From Candidatus Alcium sp. F082 (GTDB lineage Bacteria > Bacteroidota > Bacteroidia > Bacteroidales > F082): a stretch of DNA of 64,000 nucleotides. The position numbers were made by a program, and so were the translations under genes. This document shows, piece after piece, positions 9,198-17,515 of this stretch; position 1 is the first letter of the stretch, and each line of letters starts with the position of its first letter. The notes under the pieces were generated by a model. The model was not told the origin of the DNA. It ran no database searches and was given only the letters and a program-made list of their open reading frames with translations. The stretch lies in assembly GCA_001543395.1 (NCBI GenBank), contig LPNG01000007.1:1-64000 (forward strand), given 5' to 3'.

Positions 9198-11840
9198 TTA
9201 TTCCCTCAGGTAGACATAGCCGCGCCCTGGCTGCAAGGCGGTGAGGGTGCCTGCCCACGCACCGTCCTCATAGATGGCGAAGCCATCGGCTTGCGAGACG
9301 ATTTTGTCGCCTTCGTTAGGCTCGATGCCAAGGTCGGCAAGGGCGATGGGCTCTGTGCCACCAATGCCAATCCAATTGGCGCCCTCCGTGATGACAAGGC
9401 TGCCTGTGGCGGTGGCCTGCCCAACAAGAAGGAGGTCGTTGTTGCTGAGGGTGCGTATCTTGTACATCTGCCCCGCGACAAGAGCGTCGGCAGGCAGGCT
9501 GTCATTCGAGTAGATCTGCAACAGGTTCTCGCCGAGGGCGGCCTCTATCTGGTCGCGTAGGTCGGTAGCGTCAACGGTGGGCGACCACCAGTTCCAACCC
9601 GCGTCGAGGGCGACGGCTTGGGTGGTCAGTGGGGCCACACCATTCACCACAAGTTGCAGCTGGTTGTTGGAGGTTACGCGGGTGCCCGTGACGCTGCCCA
9701 GATTGCTTGGGACGTAGTCGCTGCCGCCCGTCACGTATAGCGCCCTATTGGCATCGGTGCCATAGACATAGAAGGAGCGGTTGCTGGTATAGCTGCTACC
9801 TGTGTTGTCGTCAACGGCGACAAGCAGGTTGTCGGTCCCGTTGTATACAAATGGCGTCGTCAAGCTCAGGGTGATCCAGCTGGCCGATGTCGCGAAGCTG
9901 ACGGAGCCGGAATAAACGATGTCCGTCGCCTCGAGGGTCTCCCAATCGGTATCGCTGTCGAAAGCGTCTTTGTTGGTATGTTTCACGTACACTACCCACG
10001 TCCTTGACCTGGCGCCTTGGTCGGTGCTGCTTTTGTAGAAAGCGATGCTGCTGATGGTGCCTGCCGTGCCGATTTCGTCGGAGGTGTAGATCTGTTGCGA
10101 TAGCGAGTATTTGGTGTTGAATGTCGCTGGCAGGTAGTTGCTGGTGCTCGTCCCAGTCCCTACGGTCACTTCTCCGCTTTGGGGTGCCGCAAAGAAGGCG
10201 CTCACGGTGACGTCGTAAGGCGGCATGACGAACTCGTTGTATTCATTGACTTCGACGAGGGTGCTGATGTCGTCGCTCTTGAAGACGACCCACTGGCCGA
10301 AGGTGTAACCAGTGTCGGGGGTGGCTTGCAAATAGATGGTATAGCCCGTCATGGCCATCGTGTGGTCGGCGCTGATGCTTCCGTTCATCACGGGGGCCAA
10401 GGTGATGGAGTGGCCTTCTTCGAAGGTGGCGCTGACGGTGACGTCGCTGTCGGGCATGGCGAACACATTGTTGACGACTTCGACAGGGAGGCTGTCGGCA
10501 TCGCGCACATCCCACGACGACAGGAAATAGCCCGTGTCGGGCTCGGCGGCGAGGGTGACAATTTCGTTGACGTAGGCCTCGGCCTTGTCGGCGCTGATGC
10601 TACCGTGTTCCACGGGTTGGGTGGTAACGGTGTGTAGCTCAGCAGAGACGAGGTGGGCAACGAAGTTGGTGTCGGAGGTCACCGTGAAGGAGAGCATGGG
10701 GTCGGTGCTTACTATGCTATCGTTCAGCGTCCAACTGGCGAAGTCATAGCCTGTGTTGGGTGAGGCTATCAGGGTGCAGGTGGCGTTGGCATCGTAGTCG
10801 CCGGTTCCAAACACCATGCCGCAGCCTTCGGGTTCGACGGTGGCACTGACGGTGTATTGCGTGGTGACGACGGGGTCTTTGCGGGTGATGATGCGGTGGT
10901 AGTAGTGGCTTGAGGTGGTGTAGTTGTCGATATAGATGGAGGTGTTGCCGATGGTGATGGAGGAGCCGTTCCATCCCGCCTTGGCCTCTTTGAGGAAGCC
11001 GGCGTTCATGTAGGTGAACTGTATGGTCATCGTGGTGCCGCTGCTGCTTGAGCCGCCTCCGCCGGGGCCTCCGCCGCTTGAGCTTCCGCTACTGTTTTGC
11101 GCGACGATGGTGCCGCCCGGGGCCACGTAGGCGTAGGGTTGGTCGTTGGAGCTGCTCCAGTTGGTGTGGTTGTGTCCCCAGAGGAAGATGACGTCTTTGG
11201 TGGCGGCGGCCTCGTTGATGGCATTCACCCAGGCGATGGCGCCGTAGTTGTCGCCACGGCGGGCGTGCAGGGGCATGTGGCTCATGATGATGATGGCGCG
11301 GTGGTCGTCGGCGCTGAGGCTGTTGACCCAGTTGGCGAACACCTCGGTGGCGTTGGTGGCGTTGTCGGCACTCGACATCTCGAAGTAGTCGACGCCCCAG
11401 AGGTAGGCCCAATCGCCGAAGGTGACCGCGCCCGAGTCACGGGTGGGCGAGGTCTGGCCGCTGCAGCCGGCGCTGCACAGGAAGTGGTTGGGGCCGTCGG
11501 CGGCGACGTTGCTGTCGTGGCTGTGCCCGTAGGTATAGTAGCAGTCGCTGCCGTCGCTGGCCAATGCCGTCAGGTTGGTGCAGAACTCGCTGTTGAAGGT
11601 GGAGATGCTGCCGCTGTTGGTGTTGTTCATCAAGTCGCCGCCGTGCACGCTCTTCGAGATGTTCGTCCCGTAGTTGGCCGAAACATAGCTTTGCGCCTGC
11701 AGGGTGGTGTTTTCGAGGTTGGAGGTCTGCTCATGCCTGTCGGTGCAGACAAACACGGAGTAGGGATGCTCTTGTGCCAGGGCTTTTGCGCCGATGACAA
11801 GGGATACGATTAATGCTAAAAAGGATTTGGTTCTATTCAT
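9198..11840 (-). CDS. Secreted calcineurin-like metallophosphoesterase with InlB B-repeat-like domains
   Basis: 880 aa; signal peptide; CTDRHE, HGGD, GHSHD, MSHMPLHAR, WGHNH metal-site-like motifs; repeated GSISADxxxAxxxxxVTLxAxPDTGYxxxxW units. Confidence 0.8.
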   Translation of the reverse strand: MNRTKSFLALIVSLVIGAKALAQEHPYSVFVCTDRHEQTSNLENTTLQAQSYVSANYGTNISKSVHGGDLMNNTNSGSISTFNSEFCTNLTALASDGSDCYYTYGHSHDSNVAADGPNHFLCSAGCSGQTSPTRDSGAVTFGDWAYLWGVDYFEMSSADNATNATEVFANWVNSLSADDHRAIIIMSHMPLHARRGDNYGAIAWVNAINEAAATKDVIFLWGHNHTNWSSSNDQPYAYVAPGGTIVAQNSSGSSSGGGPGGGGSSSSGTTMTIQFTYMNAGFLKEAKAGWNGSSITIGNTSIYIDNYTTSSHYYHRIITRKDPVVTTQYTVSATVEPEGCGMVFGTGDYDANATCTLIASPNTGYDFASWTLNDSIVSTDPMLSFTVTSDTNFVAHLVSAELHTVTTQPVEHGSISADKAEAYVNEIVTLAAEPDTGYFLSSWDVRDADSLPVEVVNNVFAMPDSDVTVSATFEEGHSITLAPVMNGSISADHTMAMTGYTIYLQATPDTGYTFGQWVVFKSDDISTLVEVNEYNEFVMPPYDVTVSAFFAAPQSGEVTVGTGTSTSNYLPATFNTKYSLSQQIYTSDEIGTAGTISSIAFYKSSTDQGARSRTWVVYVKHTNKDAFDSDTDWETLEATDIVYSGSVSFATSASWITLSLTTPFVYNGTDNLLVAVDDNTGSSYTSNRSFYVYGTDANRALYVTGGSDYVPSNLGSVTGTRVTSNNQLQLVVNGVAPLTTQAVALDAGWNWWSPTVDATDLRDQIEAALGENLLQIYSNDSLPADALVAGQMYKIRTLSNNDLLLVGQATATGSLVITEGANWIGIGGTEPIALADLGIEPNEGDKIVSQADGFAIYEDGAWAGTLTALQPGRGYVYLRE

Positions 11841-12069
11841 GGCTTTCGAACATCACTGCCTCAAGTCGTTGCAGGAAGTCGGGGGCAAAGGCTTCGCCCA
11901 TCTTTACGAAGAGGGCGGCGTCCATGTTGTCGCGACCAAGCAATTGTCGCACAGCGTTTTCGTTTGTGCCGGTTTTGGCGGCGAGCCATTGGGCGTCGTG
12001 GCCTTGGCTCTGAAGCATTGCGCTGAGGAACTGGCCGGCATGAAAGTGAGTAGAGGTGGCAGTGTTCAT
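11833..12069 (-). CDS. Small HTH protein, overlaps the phosphoesterase start codon
   Basis: 78 aa; WLAAKTGTNENAVRQLLGRDNMDAALFVKM; stop overlaps the ATG at 11840. Confidence 0.65.
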   Translation of the reverse strand: MNTATSTHFHAGQFLSAMLQSQGHDAQWLAAKTGTNENAVRQLLGRDNMDAALFVKMGEAFAPDFLQRLEAVMFESHE

Positions 12070-12084
12070 TGGTATTCTGTTTAT

Positions 12085-12345
12085 TTATTGTCTTGGCTCC
12101 AGGGAAGGCGTGCCTTCGTTCCACGACTGGGCGTTGGAATGGAGCGATTGGGAGCAATCGAGGAAAAAGTCGTGACTTAAAAGCTGGCATATTTTGTTGA
12201 GCAAGGCCAAGTCGATGCTGTCGCGTTTCAGCATCTTGTAGGCGTTAGAGCGGTCACTATGGATGGCGTTGGCGAACCAGGTCATGGTGCGCCCCTGGGC
12301 TTTCAGCTCCTTGCGGATCATATTACCGATGTGTAACTTTTGCAT
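12085..12345 (-). CDS. Small XRE-like HTH protein
   Basis: 86 aa; MTWFANAIHSDRSNAYKMLKRDSIDLALLNKICQLL. Confidence 0.7.
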   Translation of the reverse strand: MQKLHIGNMIRKELKAQGRTMTWFANAIHSDRSNAYKMLKRDSIDLALLNKICQLLSHDFFLDCSQSLHSNAQSWNEGTPSLEPRQ

Positions 12346-12367
12346 ACGGTTACAAAGGTCTTATCTC

Positions 12368-12457
12368 GTTCTTTTTCAAATAATGACAAAAAGTTAGAAT
12401 CGTTTGGCAAATTGTCCTCTGAGGATAATTTTACCAAATAAATCGGTATTTTTGCCA
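12368..12457. repeat. 90-bp imperfect direct repeat, copy B; AraC promoter region
   Basis: See copy A at 3327-3416; contains -7-like TATTTTTG. Confidence 0.85.
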
Positions 12458-12473
12458 CATAAAAGATACAAAT

Positions 12474-13307
12474 ATGTCACAAAAAGAAAGCATAGAAATT
12501 TTTCAAGGTATCAAGAAAAATGGCGTTTTCATCTTGGATAATGTCAATGCTTTTTCGCCCAAGGAAGCGTTTGTATCAGGCGCGTTTGTGATCTTCATTG
12601 TCCACCGAGGGCGCATACAGATCATGCTTGATGAACGCGACATCCTTTTTGGGAGGCATGCAGTAGGTGTCTTTTTTCCCGGCCACGACATTAAGTTGGT
12701 CAGCAAGAGCAACGATTTTCTTGCCACCTTGGTCATGATGGATACCTCCTTGCTCAACGATCCTTTTTTAGGTATCATAAATATTATGCGAAGCCACTAT
12801 GAAGCCAACCCCAAGGTGGAATTGAGTTCACAGGCCTATACTGCACTCATGCGGATGGCGTTGGTGATGCACGAAACGGAGAAAATCAATCTCACGAACC
12901 AACGCCTGACGTTGACCCTCCAGATGGAATTTCTCATGAGGCTGCTCAATTACTATCAAGATGACGAGTTGGAGAAAATTACGATTGAGAATCGGGTCAG
13001 CAAGCAGTTCATAAGCGACTTATCAAAATACTACAATACCCATCGTGAGGTGGGTTTCTATGCCGAAAAGGCCTGCCTGTCACCGAAGCATTTCAGTAGT
13101 GTCATCAAAAAGGAGACAGGCCAATCGGCATCCAAGTTGATTCATGCAAAAATCATTTCAGAAGCCAAAGTGTTGCTACACATAAGGCGCGACCTCAGCA
13201 TACAGGCTATTGCCGGGATGTTGGGATTCAACGACCAATCGGTTTTCAGTCGCTATTTCCATCGTGAAACAGGAGTATATCCTACCGAATACCGAGAGCA
13301 ACTCTAA
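12474..13307 (+). CDS. AraC family transcriptional regulator
   Basis: 277 aa; C-terminal AraC HTH (FYAEKACLSPKHFSSVIKKETGQSASKLI...SIQAIAGMLGFNDQSVFSRYFHRETGVYPTEYR). Confidence 0.92.
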   Translation: MSQKESIEIFQGIKKNGVFILDNVNAFSPKEAFVSGAFVIFIVHRGRIQIMLDERDILFGRHAVGVFFPGHDIKLVSKSNDFLATLVMMDTSLLNDPFLGIINIMRSHYEANPKVELSSQAYTALMRMALVMHETEKINLTNQRLTLTLQMEFLMRLLNYYQDDELEKITIENRVSKQFISDLSKYYNTHREVGFYAEKACLSPKHFSSVIKKETGQSASKLIHAKIISEAKVLLHIRRDLSIQAIAGMLGFNDQSVFSRYFHRETGVYPTEYREQL

Positions 13308-13318
13308 ACTGGATATTC

Positions 13319-13960
13319 CTACCAAATATCCGACCAAGTCACCGAAATCACGTGGTTGGTGGATTTTGCGCCTTCTTTGAAGACATTGGCCATGCCGAAG
13401 GTGTAGCGCACCTCGACGAACCAATAGCTCAACGCCGCCGTGACGCCATAGTCAATGCGGTTGAAACTGCCTGGCTCCCAAGGCGAGATGAACTGTTGTT
13501 TCTTCTTGCCTTTTACCTCCATAATGTCGTTCCCGCCTACACAGAAACCGATTTGAGGCCCGATGCGCAGACGCGGTATCATGGATTCGTCCTCATCGTC
13601 ATCGTTCCATTTGCGGAGGTAGATGTTGAGCAGCAGCGGCACATTGATGTAGTGCGACTTCTCCATGTAGCGGATGGTGTTGTTGCTTTCATCCAAGCCT
13701 TTCTTTGAACTCGTACCCTGTCGCGAATAGAGCACATCGATCTCGGCACCAATAATACTACGCTCGGGGATGAGCGCGATGCGCACACCACCAGTGAAGT
13801 CGGTGCGGAAGCGTGTGCTATCGTTGCCGCTGATGCTCATCGTGGAGAAAGCCGGACCGAGCATGAGGCCACCGCCGAGGCGCTGGGCCATCACCGAACC
13901 AGTACCGATGAGCCAAAAGAGGAGTAATATGAGCAGTTTTTTGTCTTTCATGGATTGCAA
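13319..13960 (-). CDS. Outer membrane beta-barrel protein (PorT-like)
   Basis: 213 aa; signal peptide, LGGGLMLGPAFSTMSISG, alternating beta pattern, terminal aromatic W. Confidence 0.75.
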   Translation of the reverse strand: MQSMKDKKLLILLLFWLIGTGSVMAQRLGGGLMLGPAFSTMSISGNDSTRFRTDFTGGVRIALIPERSIIGAEIDVLYSRQGTSSKKGLDESNNTIRYMEKSHYINVPLLLNIYLRKWNDDDEDESMIPRLRIGPQIGFCVGGNDIMEVKGKKKQQFISPWEPGSFNRIDYGVTAALSYWFVEVRYTFGMANVFKEGAKSTNHVISVTWSDIW

Positions 13961-14044
13961 AAGTACTTCTTTTTATAAAAAGAATGCAGGAAAAACCTAT
14001 TTTTGCCCAAAAATTGAAATAGTTTGACTAAGAAAACTTTTAAA

Positions 14045-14431
14045 ATGACAGAATTCGACGCATTGATAGGACTTCGCCACAGCGAACAGCTTGTGGTTGA
14101 ACACAAGGATACCGCCGCCGTGTATGGTTCAGGCGCTTTGGAGGTGTTTGCCACGCCCGCCATGATTGCCCTTATGGAAAAGACCTGCCTAATGGGCGTT
14201 TGCGACAAGATTGGCGAAGGCAACACCACCGTCGGCATTGCCGTGAACATCAAGCATTTGAAGGCCAGCCCAGTAGGCAGCACCATCCGTTGTGAGGCCG
14301 AACTCGTTGAAGTGGACCGTCGCCGCTTGGTGTTCGAAGTGAAGTGTTTTGAAGACACAACGCTTGTCGGCGAAGGCATCCACGAGCGTTTTGTCGTAGA
14401 GAGCGAGAAGTTCATGTCCAAATTCAAATAA
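14045..14431 (+). CDS. Thioesterase family protein (hotdog fold, FlK-like)
   Basis: SGALEVFATPAMIALMEKTC...GIAVNIKHLKASPVGSTIRCEAEL. Confidence 0.85.
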   Translation: MTEFDALIGLRHSEQLVVEHKDTAAVYGSGALEVFATPAMIALMEKTCLMGVCDKIGEGNTTVGIAVNIKHLKASPVGSTIRCEAELVEVDRRRLVFEVKCFEDTTLVGEGIHERFVVESEKFMSKFK

Positions 14432-14439
14432 GCCCCGCA

Positions 14440-15486
14440 ATGAATCCCGTCGCCATCCGATTGCTCAACCAGCAGCTCATCTGCCCGCAGTTCGACAAGC
14501 CCGAAGCGGTGGTCAACCACATGGGTGCGATGCAGGCGCAGGAGTACCGCCTGATGCGTTGGGCGGTGGCGATGCGGACCAAGAAGCCTTCTGCCAAGGC
14601 TTTCAAGAAGGCCTTCGACAGCGGGCAAATCATCCGTCTGCACCTGATGCGCGGCACTTGGCAACTCGTGTCGGCCGAGGACTATTGGCCCTTGCTCGAA
14701 CTCTGTTCGGCGAAGGCTTTGGCCGTCATCAAAGGCTGGATGCGCAGCAACAACATCAGCATCCCCGATGAGGAAGTGAAACGCATCAGGGAAATCCTTG
14801 TCCAGACGGCTACCGACAAGGGTAGTGTGACCAAGGAAGACTTCGTTGAGGCCTTGGCGGAGAAAGACATCCACATGGACGACCATCGTCTTTCGTACCA
14901 CCTCCGCTATGCCGAGCTGTCGGGGACGCTTTGCAGCGGCGACCTGTTGCCGATGAAAGCGACCTACGCCCTCGCTGCCGATAAGGTGAAAAATCGCGTC
15001 AAGATGGACCGCGACGAAACCTTGGCGATGATTGTGCGGAAATATTTCCAAAGCCGCCAGCCTGCCACGTTGGAGGATTTCGTGTGGTGGTCGGGTCTGA
15101 ATATCAACGATTGCAGGCGGGGAATCGAGATTTTAGGTGATTACCTGCATGTAGAGACGCGCGGCCGTGCGTCTCAACGCAGGGAATTCTATTTTACGGA
15201 CGATTGCCGCACCCGTGGTTTCCGCAAAGGCAAATATCTCCTAATCCCGCCTTATGACGAATACCTCATCGGCTACAAGAGCCGCGACATCGTCCTCTCG
15301 CCTGACTATAGCCATAAGGCGCACAATAACAGCGGCATCTTCCAGCCTATCATTGCCCACGATGGCGTGATTTGTGGTAACTGGACGCCTTTCAAGGATG
15401 ACCTACAAGCCACATTCTTCATGGGTGAGCATGAGGCTGACCTCCAAGAGGAATGGAAACGATACAAGACATACCAAATAAAATAA
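14440..15486 (+). CDS. Winged helix DNA-binding domain protein (HTH_42/AlkZ-like)
   Basis: 348 aa; AIRLLNQQL, MGAMQAQEYRLMRWAVAMR, LMRGTWQLVSAEDYWPLL. Confidence 0.85.
   Translation: MNPVAIRLLNQQLICPQFDKPEAVVNHMGAMQAQEYRLMRWAVAMRTKKPSAKAFKKAFDSGQIIRLHLMRGTWQLVSAEDYWPLLELCSAKALAVIKGWMRSNNISIPDEEVKRIREILVQTATDKGSVTKEDFVEALAEKDIHMDDHRLSYHLRYAELSGTLCSGDLLPMKATYALAADKVKNRVKMDRDETLAMIVRKYFQSRQPATLEDFVWWSGLNINDCRRGIEILGDYLHVETRGRASQRREFYFTDDCRTRGFRKGKYLLIPPYDEYLIGYKSRDIVLSPDYSHKAHNNSGIFQPIIAHDGVICGNWTPFKDDLQATFFMGEHEADLQEEWKRYKTYQIK
15151..15178. repeat. REP-like palindrome inside the winged-helix CDS
   Basis: GTAGAGACGCGCGGCCGTGCGTCTCAAC; related to 33288-33315. Confidence 0.75.
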
Positions 15487-15487
15487 A

Positions 15488-16245
15488 ATGAATATGAAAG
15501 AAAAACCTTCGTCCGGCATCAAACAGTTTCTGTTGACGCTTCTCGCGACAACCTTCTCCATCATACTCACCTTCGGCACCTCGGCCATCATCGATAGACG
15601 CCATAAAGCGGCCGCCAAGAAGGAATGGTCATGATGATCCTCTATGACTTTGACAAAACCATTGAACAGGTGCAAAAAGCCGAATCCGCAATTCATCAGG
15701 CAAAAGAAGCGGAATTAGAGGTTGCGCGTCACCCCGAGTATTTCGACAGCCTGCGTTTCAATATCATGCCAGCCGTTACGGTTGCCGCTGAGGAGTTTTC
15801 TGAAACGACAGAAAACATTTTCTCTTCTAATATCGAGACGTTCAACACCCTCGGCAATGTCAATTTTGTCCACGAGGTCTCTTCTTTCTACAGTATGCGC
15901 CATAAATACGAAGAAGACCTATTGGTTGGATATAAAAAAGAGATGACGGAGTCAGGATTAATGAATTCTGTAGGAAAACTTCTCAAATTTGACTTTCCTA
16001 ATTATTATTTCATGAATCAAGTTTATTTGAAGTCATTGAAGAGTACACGAGACCTTTGCATGAAAATGATGAAGGTCAGCGAGGATGAAATGAAAGAATT
16101 TAGCAACCAACGCGTGGTGAATGAAGATCATGGAGAAGATTATGGAATCTCTAATGAACAGTTGATGAAAGAGATGTTTGAGGAAGAGGAAATTCTCAAA
16201 CAGGCCATAGAGAAGCTTGAACAGGACAAACAGACAATCAAATAA
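15488..16245 (+). pseudogene. Single-TM protein apparently split by a frameshift (15488-15636 and 15625-16245)
   Basis: MNMKEKPSSGIKQFLLTLLATTFSIILTFGTSAIIDRRHKAAAKKEWS* runs into MVMMILYDFDKTIEQVQKAESAIHQ... in the next frame. Confidence 0.6.
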
Positions 16246-16254
16246 CACTAAAAA

Positions 16255-16524
16255 ATGGAACAAAAATTTTGTCAGAGCTGCGGAATGCCGCTCACCCAAG
16301 AGATTCTCGGCACCAATGCCGACGGAAGCAAGAACGAAGACTACTGCCTGTATTGCTATAAAGACGGCAAGTTTACGCAGGAATGCACCATGGAAGAGAT
16401 GATCGAGTTCTGCTCGCAGTTTGTCGATGAAGTCAACAAGAACATGCCCAAACCCATGACCAAGGACGAATACAAAGACATGATGCGGCAGTTTTTCCCG
16501 ACGCTCAAGCGTTGGAAGCAATGA
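16255..16524 (+). CDS. Stand-alone zinc ribbon protein
   Basis: 89 aa; FCQSCGMPL...YCLYCYKDG; near-identical N-terminus to 20311-21033. Confidence 0.85.
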   Translation: MEQKFCQSCGMPLTQEILGTNADGSKNEDYCLYCYKDGKFTQECTMEEMIEFCSQFVDEVNKNMPKPMTKDEYKDMMRQFFPTLKRWKQ

Positions 16525-16558
16525 ATGGCCTATAACAGACTGATGTAAAAGAAGCTGC

Positions 16559-17467
16559 TCAATCACATTCCTCCAACCATTTTTCTAAAATCTTACAATA
16601 TTTGTCGGTTTGTTCGACGAAGCAGGTGTGGCGTGCGCCTTTGAAGACTTCCCAGCGGCTGTTGGGAATGTTCTCGTAGAGCGAGGCAGCCACCACAGGG
16701 GTGCAGATGTCGCGTGTACCGCTGCAAATCAGGCAGGGTTGCTTGATTTGGTGCAGGCGGTCGGTGTATTCGAAGTCGGCCAGATCGCCCAAGGGTTGGT
16801 ATTCGTTGGGTCCCCAGCCATAGAGGTAGGCTTCGTTGCCGGCACGTTTCGGGCGACGGATACACTCGGGCGAGTTTTCGTCCACGCTGATGACATAACG
16901 CTCATAATAATGCTCGTTGGCGCGGAGGTAGTCGGGGTCGTCCCATTTCCCCGTGGCTTCGGCGTGGCGGATGGCCTCTTGGTCTTCTGCCGACATGTAT
17001 TTGATGAGGCGGTGCTGCTCACTGGCCCACAGCGAACTGGAGGCATGGCCCGAAGAGAGGATGACCGACTTGATGCCCTTGGGCTGGCAGTCGATGATGT
17101 AGGCGATGGCTTGCATGGCGCCCCATGACTGGCCGAGGAGGTGGAGCTGGTCGAGGTGCAGGTGCTCGCGCAAGGCAATAAGTTCGTTAATCCAGGTCTC
17201 TTGGGTCCACAGTTCGGGATGGCCGTCGAGATAGGAGTTGCCGCAACCTATTTGGTCGTAGGAGATGACCTGACGGCCCGTGTCGGCAATGCGGTCTAAG
17301 ACTTCGAAATAGTTGTGCGTGCTGCCTGGTCCGCCGTGCAGACAAAGCAGTGCGGGCTTGCTTGAAGGTTCACCGACAATGCGGTAGTAAGTTTGGTAGC
17401 CGAGATAAGGCATATAGCCTTCTTGGATGGGGTGATTCATGGGGTAAGGTGTTTTTGTTTGGGGCAA
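16559..17467 (-). CDS. Proline iminopeptidase-family alpha/beta hydrolase
   Basis: 302 aa; LCLHGGPGSTHNYFEVL, GQSWGAMQA, C-terminal H in GARHTCF. Confidence 0.88.
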   Translation of the reverse strand: MPQTKTPYPMNHPIQEGYMPYLGYQTYYRIVGEPSSKPALLCLHGGPGSTHNYFEVLDRIADTGRQVISYDQIGCGNSYLDGHPELWTQETWINELIALREHLHLDQLHLLGQSWGAMQAIAYIIDCQPKGIKSVILSSGHASSSLWASEQHRLIKYMSAEDQEAIRHAEATGKWDDPDYLRANEHYYERYVISVDENSPECIRRPKRAGNEAYLYGWGPNEYQPLGDLADFEYTDRLHQIKQPCLICSGTRDICTPVVAASLYENIPNSRWEVFKGARHTCFVEQTDKYCKILEKWLEECD

Positions 17468-17515
17468 AGATACATCTTATTTTTTCAATTAGAGTTGTTT
17501 TGGCTGTTTGTATGG

